This document shows, piece by piece, positions 57,493-64,000 of a DNA stretch of 64,000 nt (positions are counted from its first letter, which is position 1; each line of letters begins with the position of its first letter). The DNA lies in assembly GCA_026874595.1 (NCBI GenBank), contig CM049313.1, positions 45,102,659-45,166,658 of the forward strand, read 5' to 3'. Source of the DNA: Sipunculus nudus. Lineage: Eukaryota > Annelida > Sipuncula > Golfingiida > Sipunculidae. Made by a program: the position numbers and the translations under genes. The notes under the pieces were generated by a model, which searched no databases, was not told where the DNA came from, and saw nothing but the letters and a program-made list of their open reading frames with translations.

Positions 57493-60400
57493 TATAAACA
57501 TGCATCTTTTTATCTTATTTGAAGATCTCTTCAACCAGGGGATGAGAGTGACCCTCATCAATGCTTTGAAAAGAATTTTGGATCAGTATCCTAATAATGG
57601 CCAGATTCTCAAGGTAGGAACATTCGTATTAAGGAAGTAATTTTTTATTATAATTCCCTTCAATTTAATTTTCTGTGAAATTAGCCGTGTGAGGAAAGAG
57701 CACTTAGCACAGTAGTTTCATTTACGAATATGTGATTCTTTTCTGCCATTTACTTTATTTCACTCTGAAAAACACGGAGAAAGCCGAGGCTGCTACATGG
57801 CAGTACGAAAAGTGATGTACGTTAATTTTAACACGTTTGTACGCACAGTCTGGATATCTAGATACTTTTTTATTGACTGAGTCCTTTAAATCTTCTCTCA
57901 TGATTGACCAAAATCAAAACACCTGTTATATCACACGTATTCACAAGCAATTACACAACCAACATCCCAGAAGCGGATCCGGGGGGGGGTACAGGCGGTC
58001 CGGACCCCCCCCCCCCCACCCCCCTTTTCCACCCGAAGAAACCTTTTTTAAAGGGTTTAAGACGAAATTTTGAGGCCTGGACCCCCCTTTTCCAGACCTG
58101 ATGACTTTTTTTTAGGATTTCATTAGTTCTCCTGGGTTGGACCCCCCCTTTTCCTAAATCCTGGATCCGCCCCTGCATCCCCCCGAGACAGGGGGATGCG
58201 TAGTACAACCAATTATATCCCTATGCACCCAGTTTCTCTTATCTTTTGTTCTGTCAAGGGAAGTAAGTCTGCACCATCTTGTCCGCATTATTTATCTTAT
58301 AATCACATGATGACCTATTTATTATCACCGTTCAAATTAATTTGACCAAGTTTCAATGACCTTGGCCTATTTTTAAAGTTCACAGGGGTCAAAAGAGCAA
58401 TTTTCTCAGATTTTCAATGTCTAATTTCTTCTCATGTATAAGGTGCACAGACAATTAGATGAAAGCCCTACTATAATATCGGGTTGCCAACATTTCAGCC
58501 AAACTGTTACAGGTGGATGAAAGATCAGGTGTAGAACCGGGGGGAGGGGGAAGGGGGGGGGGGGGTAGATGGAGATCTGTGATTGACCTATGACAGTTTA
58601 GTTATTCTTCTAATTAAGCCAAGGAGGTTTTTTTCGTCTTCTTCTTCTTCCGGACACTCATTTGCGACCACAATATTTCAAAATTTACTGGGCCAATCAG
58701 GCTGTCAGTTCAATTTTTTACTTACCAGGTAAGAGGTAACACCTGATTAGATTTTTGGAGTTGTCTCAACAGCTTAATTATGCTTCAAAACATAACCGTA
58801 AAATGTGATTTGTACAAAACTTTGTCAGTACCTTTATAGTACTCCTCTGACAAGTTGATTAACTTTTTGGGTCAGTCTGTGCATATTAAGCAGGTCACTG
58901 GCATAATTATCTAAATCAGCCTTGTCTAAATTTGTAAATGTTGTCAAATTCTCAAGTCTATCCTTTACATATTTGAACATGTAACACTTTTTCACTGAGG
59001 ACATGATTCTAATGAATACTAATGAATTCTTTTGCATATTTTCGCCTAATTTGCATGCTTATGCCTGTTTTGCATATCAATTATCTTCCCACATGTACTT
59101 TCTTGCCACCTTGATAGGTCAAGTTCTGCAGGGCCAGTTGGGCTGTTACTTCATATGTGTATTTACCAAGTATGAGCCATTACCTGATTAGATTTTGTGA
59201 GCCGTCTCAACAGTTAAATTATACTTGTTCGCTTAACGAGTTCTCTTTGCGCTTGCGATCAAAACATAACTGTAAATGTGATTTGTACAAAACTTTGTCG
59301 ATACCTTGAGAGTACCCACGTAAAAAGTTGATTAACTTTTGGGGTCAGTCTGTGCACATTAGGTAGGTCATTTGCATTATTCTGTAAATCCGCCATGTGT
59401 AAATTTGTCAATTTTATCAAATTCTCAAATCTATCTATTACATGTTTGAACATGTAACACTTTTTCACGGAGGATATGATTCTAATGCTTACTGATGCAC
59501 CGATTTGCATATTTATGTTTAGCATGGTTTGTCAAGACGTTTTTCCAATCTTTCTATAACCAGAAACCTCTACTTTTTGGCTGGTGGCATAAACCCGGGA
59601 AGGATATTTTGCATCCCACATTTTTACCTCGCAAACATGGACGGATATTTTGTGTACAGGCATTTTATCATGCAAACATGCTGCAATGTCTCTTAACAAT
59701 TTTTACACTTAAGGGCTGACACATTTCCTACAGGTCACTTTTTTCCTGACCATGTGCAGAGGAGGCTTCAACTACATCTAGCTATTATACTGCCACTGTT
59801 TATCCGATTTGATAATTACTCCTGAAAAACCCTCCTATGGTCCACTTAATTTGATCTAATTTCAGTGACCTTGAACAATTTTTCAAGGTCAAAGGGTCAT
59901 AAAGTGCAATTTTTCCAGATTTGAAATGTTGATTTTTTTCATATCTATAAGAAGTAAAGACAAATGGATAAAAAAAAATTACCATAATATCTTATTTCGG
60001 GCAAGTTTGGTAGTGATATCTTTAATAGTTTTTTTTTAATAATATGCAAATTACGAAAATGTGACGTCAGCATTTTTTGCTGATCAATGAAAACTCAAGA
60101 AAAACGACCACATATTATTTCTGTTTTACAGAAATATTATTTTCCCAAACTATCAGAGGTAGATAAAAGCTCAGTGGGAGAAAGGAGGAGGGGTGGATGG
60201 AGGGGGGGGGGGTGGGGGGGGGGAGGAGGCAGGTGGAGATTCATGACTTTCGTATGAAAGTTACAAGAAGTCTAGTTTATTTTGTTATTATTAGATATCT
60301 CTTACACGTCATTTCATAAATGTTCCAAAGAAGCTCATTTCTCCTCTGGACTATGCTAATCTAAATGTAGAAAAGAGATGGTTTGACAGCAAATAACGCG

Positions 60401-60590
60401 GAAGCGAAATGCAGGGATTATTTCTTGAACAGAATATAAACTATAATATGTATTATCATGTTTATGAATTCAGGAGATCCTACAAAATGCAGAAGATGCT
60501 GGTGCCCACCATGTTAAGTTCCTTTTGGATGAAACGCACTATGGGGACGCAACAGGTGTGTCACCAGATGACCCGGCCTACCCCTATCTG
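49395..60590 (+). CDS. Sacsin-like protein, N-terminal exons (partial gene)
   Basis: Three consecutive exons fit in phase: 49395-49466 (coding from ATG 49457), 57525-57613 and 60474-60590, each with GT-AG junctions. They encode 72 residues: MAMDLFNQGMRVTLINALKR, then ILDQYPNNGQILK, EILQNAEDAGAHHVKFLLDE, and on to DDPAYPYL. EILQNAEDAGA is the N-box of GHKL/HSP90-type ATPases (Glu34, Asn38, Asp41), and the order 'L-ILD-YP--GQILKE-LQNAEDAGA' is characteristic of sacsin and sacsin-like proteins, large co-chaperone proteins. The gene continues past 60591; no further exon was recognised before 64000. Human sacsin exceeds 4500 residues, so almost all of the gene, if full length, lies to the right. 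Whether this is the orthologue or one of several paralogues cannot be told. Confidence 0.85.
49467..50894 (+). other. Sacsin-like intron 1, left part
   Basis: AT-rich intronic DNA with no recognised gene or element. The 70-codon frame at 50417-50629 shows no similarity I can identify. Confidence 0.5.
51668..52777 (+). pseudogene. 5'-truncated non-LTR retrotransposon (LINE) reverse transcriptase end
   Basis: The fragment starts within the C-terminal part of a LINE RT protein: VLEYGDISFNNCSA, then LNELGWPTLSVHRKVK, FYKIINNLGPPYL, and later CACDLADETVVHYFIDGPLY, a pattern usual near the end of CR1/L2/Jockey-like ORF2. Frame breaks (stop near 51930, another near 52034, and a frameshift near 52060) make it non-functional. 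The 3' UTR includes (GT)n at 52575-52611 and AATAAA at 52757-52762. Satellite sequence resumes at about 52778. The interruption between 'ACCTAGAATCT' and 'CTTCATTCTTG' marks the insertion; no clear target duplication was seen. Confidence 0.85.
52575..52611. repeat. (GT)n microsatellite in the LINE 3' UTR
   Basis: An uninterrupted GT repeat of about 18 units. Confidence 0.97.
52778..53640 (+). repeat. Two identical 331-bp satellite monomers plus a diverged one
   Basis: The segment from 'CTTCATTCTTGTCATGCAAGG' at about 52778 is repeated at 53109 with no difference that I can see, and a third, diverged unit begins at 53440. Matching minus-strand frames at 52941-53123 and 53272-53454 are identical translations of the satellite and not genes. 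Confidence 0.9.
53717..53740. repeat. Short (AT)n microsatellite in the element 3' region
   Basis: About 12 AT units, replacing 'GAGATATATTAATACA' of the related terminus at about 19426. Confidence 0.9.
53883..57441 (+). other. Sacsin-like intron 1, right part
   Basis: About 54400-54560 is an old TAGCTCAG-family fragment ('AGCTCAGCTGACAATACAGAGATCT', 'GTGTTTGCGCCCCGAA', compare 13250). About 54700-54920, 55980 and 56290-56340 contain scattered 'GACCTTGA-CTTCA-GGTCAA' satellite-like pieces. No exon is recognised among several 60-90-codon chance frames. Confidence 0.45.
57442..57489. repeat. (TA)n microsatellite close to an exon
   Basis: The run of about 24 TA units ends only 35 bp upstream of the splice acceptor of sacsin-like exon 2 (57525). 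Confidence 0.95.
57525..57613 (+). CDS. Sacsin-like exon 2
   Basis: The acceptor is TTATTTGAAG, weak in pyrimidines, and the donor AAG|GTAGGA. Two bases complete Asp4, then 29 codons follow: LFNQGMRVTLINALKRILD and QYPNNGQILK. The match to the start of the sacsin ATPase repeat (DFLKDILRRYP-GGQILKEL type) is clear. Confidence 0.88.
57968..58175 (+). mobile_element. GGATCC-type MITE, complete 208-bp copy
   Basis: The ends are CAGAAGCGGATCC and GGATCCGCCCCTG (inverted), with flanking CATCC at 57963-57967 and 58176-58180, a perfect 5-bp target duplication. The interior contains poly-C/G tracts and the blocks 'AAAGGGTTTAAGACGAAATTTTGAGGCCTGGA' and 'CTGGGTTGGACCCCCC'. This copy serves as reference for the interrupted one at 2513-5830. 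It has no coding content. Confidence 0.88.
58270..60260 (+). repeat. Intronic tandem duplications (two unit types)
   Basis: Unit A ('TTTCA-TGACCTTG...TTTT-AAGGTCA...GGTCA-AAAG-GCAATTTT-CAGATTT') occurs at about 58345-58600 and 59855-60250, ending in poly-G. Unit B ('GGGCCAGTTGGGCTGT...ACCTGATTAGATTTT...CAAAACTTTGTC...CATGTAACACTTTTTCAC') occurs at about 58690-59045 and 59130-59520. They account for the similar minus-strand frames at 58834-59037 and 59259-59525. Confidence 0.75.
60474..60590 (+). CDS. Sacsin-like exon 3: ATPase N-box
   Basis: The acceptor is TATGAATTCAG and the donor CTG|GTAAGT, phase 0 on both sides, 39 codons. EILQNAEDAGAHHVKFLLDE is followed by THYGDATGVSPDDPAYPYL. Glu, Asn and Asp of the E-(3)-N-(2)-D pattern are all present, consistent with ATP/Mg binding in GHKL ATPases. 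Confidence 0.93.
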
Positions 60591-61335
60591 GTAAGTATCA
60601 ACTTGGAAAATGCTCAACCTGACAAAGATAGCTTAACGCTTGGTTAATGTCTTGTGGTACTTGGCTTAGCCACTACGGTGATCAAGCACGTCTTGTGTTA
60701 GTGCTTCCACCTCGCTTTTATCTGCTAACGCTGTCCAGCTCCGACGAGAGAGTGCTGAAAAGACCCTTCACCAAGGCTCCTGCAGTACCTCTTTGCCACA
60801 CTACACATTCACTGGTGCCTTATGATAAGGTCTGATCACATGACAGGGGAATCCCAATGGCAGCATGAATATGATTGACGATTCAAAATATGTCGAGGTG
60901 AAGCCAGGGGTGGTCGCAGGAAATGGGGCAAAATCTGTCCACGCACGAACCGCGATGCCTTCTGGCGGAATCTGATTTACCTACCTTATCACAACCGAGA
61001 GGGAATTTCCGAGAATCTCGGAGAATCCGGACCTAAGAGATGAAAGGTTAAGGACCAACGGTTTATGGATATATACCATCTTAAAACTTCCAGTTGAATA
61101 TTCTTACAGATGGAGTCCATAAGCCATGACAGGCCATCCATCTAAGAGAAGGACATCTAAAAATTAAACAGATAGAAAACTTAGCTAAGAAAAGCAATAC
61201 TGTGGGAATAAGAATTTTTCTGTGTTAAATCAGCTGGCGTTTCGGGCAGGGCGGGGGGTTAGAAACCGTCATTTTGGACTTTTACGTTATCATCGTAATG
61301 CTGCATAAGTTAGGGAGAAAAAAAAAGAAAATGGT
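60591..61335 (+). other. Intron after sacsin-like exon 3, left part
   Basis: No recognised element. A frame at 60647-60835 has normal-looking composition but no recognisable similarity and no good splice sites. Confidence 0.45.
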
Positions 61336-61862
61336 TAGTGACAACCGAGGAATGACCATTCAGGCAAATTGCATGTCATCGGGTGACCCAGCTTTCCCTT
61401 ATTGGTAATTGTGAATAAAGGCAATGCTCAATCAGACAATAGATAATATGTCAGATCGCCATGTGACCCAGGCTACCATTAATTGGTAAGTGTCAACATG
61501 GGATATGCCTAGTCAGACAACAAGTATATGCGACAAATGCCCAAGCCTGCCCTCTTTTGGTAAATTCTAACATATCCTATCCTTTGTCGGACAACAGGAA
61601 TATCACCAGGTGGTCTAGGCTTCACTGGTATTACCGTTAATTCCAACAAAGCCATTGCAGTGTCAGACAACAGGCATATCACCGGATGACCCGGGCAACA
61701 TGTTTCTGGTAAATTCCAACAAAGCCATTGCTGAATCAGTCAACAGGATTACCGGTATCACCAGGTGACCAAAGCAACACATCTTTGGTAAATTCCAACA
61801 TAGCCATTGCCAAGTCAGACATCAGGCATATCACCAGATGACCCAGACTACACAGTTTCTGT
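61336..61862 (+). repeat. About 80-bp minisatellite derived from the exon 3 splice-donor end
   Basis: About seven diverged units follow the layout 'CAACAGG-ATATCACCAGATGACCCRGGCTAC...TTTCTGGTAAATTCCAACA--GCCATTGC--AGTCAGA'. The same string with the same spacing occupies the end of exon 3 and its donor (60550-60635: CAACAGGTGTGTCACCAGAT, GACCCGGCCTACCCC, CTGGTAAGTATCAACTTGGA, GCTCAACCTGACAA). Most units retain a GGTAA(A/G)T-like donor sequence. No reading frame is kept through the array. Confidence 0.85.
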
Positions 61863-61884
61863 ACGGTTTTACGTGTTGGTATTG

Positions 61885-62455
61885 TATAAATGGTATTCAG
61901 AGATTCCAGTCATTCTCTGATATCTTGCCAAACACATTCTCTAATATCTTGGACCATACATTTTTCTGAACTCTTGGACACACAGTCTCTGATATCTTGC
62001 CCCAAACATTCTCTGGTCTCTTGGATCACACATTCTCTGATCTTTTCGACAACTCATTATCTGATATCTTGCCCAAAACATTCATCAGCCCACACATTCT
62101 CTGATCTCTTGGACCACACATTCTCTAGTATCTTGGACACACATTCTCTGATATCCTGCCCTCCACATTCTCTGATCTCTTTGGCCACACATTCTCTGAT
62201 CTCTTGGACCACACATTCTCTAATATCTTGGACACACATTCTCTGATATCCTGCCCTCCACATTCTCTGAATTCTTTGGCCACACATTCTCTGATCTCTT
62301 GGACCACACATTCTCTAATATCTTGGACACACATTCTCTGATATCCTGCCCTCAACATTCTCTGATCTCTTTGGCCACACATTCTCTGATCTCTTGGACC
62401 GCACATTCTCTAATATCTTGGACCACACATTCTCTGATCTCTTGTCTCACCGCAA
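61885..62455 (+). repeat. About 24-bp minisatellite with 95-bp higher-order repeat
   Basis: The units are variants of 'CACATTCTCTGATCTCTTGGAC'. In the right half, groups of four form a higher-order unit of 95 bp ('ATATCCTGCC' at 62151, 62246 and 62341). It is open in several frames on both strands (Ser/Leu/His-rich or Arg/Glu/Cys-rich), but these frames are not genes. Confidence 0.92.
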
Positions 62456-63310
62456 GTGAAATTGGCAAGAGTTTAGCTGACATTAGATTGATTATACTCT
62501 GTCTCACCAGCTTGTTTCCATCTCTTTCTGGAGATAAATGTCCTAAAAGTTTAGAAGATTAGTTTCTTGAATGCTTAACATGGAAGTGACGGCCTAATAT
62601 GGCATTCAAAAATTTTACAATAAATCTCCAGACTTTTTACCATCAGCTGACAGATAAGTGTTATATTATTGGAAGTGGCTAAACTGCCAGCAGGGGAAAT
62701 TTATCTTGCCGGCAGTCTAGTCCACAGGCTAAACTGCCGGCAAATGAATATATGCTCTAGTTCATTGAGATGCTCCATTACTGTCTAATTTCCTTATATA
62801 TTTGCCAATGAGCTGGCAATATAGTGCTGATTTCCCATTTAGATATTTTGCTTGTCTATGTATAAGAAGTATGTTGAGTGTGTATTAAAAGCGAACATTT
62901 CTTCATATTTACAGGGTAATTTTATATAGATTCTGTGATAAAAATTGGGATATTCATAGGGTAGTTTATAGATTTAAGGCGAACATTTTGTCACATTTAC
63001 AGGGTAATTTTATATAGATTTTGTGATAAATATTGAGATATTTACAGGGTAGTTTATAGATTTGTGTAAAAAATATACCAGAAATGTGGATAAGTGTGTG
63101 CGGGGACAAATTGCAAATAGAGATAGCTTGCAAATTTTAAGACCACTGTATTATTTATATTTATACTCAATATTTATATCATATCACAATAAAATAAATA
63201 TATACACAAGAAATGTGAAGTGTCTGCATGGACAAATTGCAAATATAGTTTGCTTGCAAATTATACTAAAAGACCATTGAATTTCACATAAAAGTAAAAC
63301 ACTATTTAAA
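62456..63310. repeat. Small repeats in otherwise plain intron
   Basis: TTGCCGGCAGT (about 62717) is inverted as ACTGCCGGCAA (about 62746), a hairpin. 'CAGGGTAATTTTATATAGATT' recurs 87 bp apart (62912, 62999). The block 'AGAAATGTG-A-AGTGT...GGACAAATTGCAAATA' recurs about 130 bp apart (63082, 63208). Confidence 0.7.
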
Positions 63311-63875
63311 CAAGACATAATACTGGTAAGTTTTGAATCTTGTTACTGGTACAGTTACGGTAGAACCAGTACTTGGAGTTTGAGGTACAAACAACTCCTA
63401 TCAGAGGAAATGCCGATTCTTTGATTCAAGTTTATGCATAACGACTGTTTAAACACTAAGGAGCTTATGAACAAACAATGAGTGAGTGAAAAAAAACAAC
63501 TCCGGAGACTTCAAATGAATGGTCCAAGGAATTATATGATCAATGGTGATCAAACAATCTTACACCACACCCAATTATGCTGTTGAGCCTAATGATGCTA
63601 TATATCCACACCAAATGGTAATTGTTACATATAGACTTGTAAAATATCTAATTTGGTAAGTAAACACTGTATTGTCAGCTCATTGTCAAAATAACCATGG
63701 AAATTACCGGGTATCACACTGAAATTAGAGCAAACATTTATTTGCAGACAAAGACAAAGTATTTCACGGTTCTTTACCAAACGTGACGTGTATAGATTTG
63801 GATAAGAGGACAAACCTTTTTAAAATTGGGTCATGACCTTTACTAGGAGAGTGATGTTGGCCTTGAATAAGTCCA
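63311..63875. other. Intron remainder and repeat fragment shared with 28185-28275
   Basis: About 63790-63875 ('GGGTCATGACCTTTACTAGGAGAGTGA-GTTG-CCTTGAATA-GTCCATTTT') matches 28205-28275, where the sequence continues uninterrupted. This gives an empty-site comparison for the Helitron-like element starting at 63876. Confidence 0.6.
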
Positions 63876-64000
63876 TTTTTAGCTCAGCTGACTGTAAGTC
63901 ATCTGAGCTATAGCGATCACTTTTTGTCCGTCGTCCGTCTGTCCGTCTGTCCGTCCGTCTGTCGTGCCGTCCGTTCGTACGTTAACCTGGCACAAATCGT
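63876..64000 (+). mobile_element. Helitron-like element 5' end, running off the window
   Basis: TTTTTAGCTCAGCTGACTGT with hairpin partner AAGTCATCTGAGCTATAG, 'GATCACTTTTTGTCCGTCG' and a long GTCTGTCCGTCC run are followed by 'CACAAATCGT', the start of the satellite core. This is the cleanest 5' end in the window. Confidence 0.8.

Noticed and set aside
62057-62562. Overlapping 80-118-codon frames on both strands as small genes
   Set aside because: They are translations of a 24-bp minisatellite; several frames stay open simply because the unit lacks stop codons.

Overview
This is AT-rich, intron-rich animal nuclear DNA, most likely from a bivalve or related mollusc. That placement is an inference. 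It rests on two animal-type split genes, both on the + strand, with GT-AG introns and exon sizes typical of metazoa, and on abundant satellite-carrying Helitron/'Pearl'-like repeats of the kind known from bivalves. There is no bacterial gene organisation, no operon, no CRISPR array and no recognisable functional tRNA or rRNA gene. Almost all listed open reading frames lie in repeats or introns and are not genes.

Gene 1 (about 7.5-25.5 kb) is GALK2, N-acetylgalactosamine kinase of the GHMP family. Eight exons were placed by splice sites, reading phase and protein similarity: 7623-7711, 8640-8763, 10416-10653, 11009-11107, 12028-12180, 20965-21175, 22495-22696 and 24127-24331. They join without a frame break into 439 codons ending in TAG and contain all three GHMP motifs. 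A weak candidate for the short first coding exon is 7490-7545. Two overlapping AATAAA signals lie at 25489-25498.

Gene 2 (about 49.4 kb to beyond the right edge) is a sacsin-like gene starting with a GHKL/HSP90-type ATPase domain. Its start codon appears to lie in a tiny coding segment (49457-49466). An intron of about 8 kb, a second exon (57525-57613), a third exon carrying the ATP-binding N-box (60474-60590) and an unfinished intron follow.

The rest is mobile and repetitive DNA. 1-2440: a '278-bp satellite' Helitron-like family. 2513-5830: a three-level nest (small MITE, Helitron-like element, hAT-like element with perfect 8-bp target duplication). 12.5-20.7 kb, in GALK2 intron 5: a minisatellite and nested Helitron-like elements with a 337-bp satellite core. 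24.6-24.9 kb: a palindromic MITE in the GALK2 3' region. 31.5-36.9 and 39.8-45.9 kb: a direct segmental duplication, with a decayed Ty3/Gypsy pol fragment between the copies (37.6-39.6 kb, minus strand). Inside the second copy, at 42448-42838, is a 391-bp miniature LTR-type element whose terminal repeats contain a tRNA-like, Pol III-promoter-like sequence; the first copy preserves the empty site. 46.2-47.4 kb: another copy of the 278-bp family. 50.9-53.9 kb: a Helitron-like element broken by a 5'-truncated LINE. 58.3-60.3 kb: intronic tandem duplications. 61.3-61.9 kb: a minisatellite that appears to be made from the splice-donor end of sacsin-like exon 3. 61.9-62.5 kb: a second minisatellite with a 95-bp higher-order period.

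The two genes have no evident functional link. The main interest is in the mobile DNA: the tRNA-like miniature LTR element, the exon/splice-donor-derived minisatellite, and the two satellite-carrying families that share the palindrome GGTGGCGCCACC.
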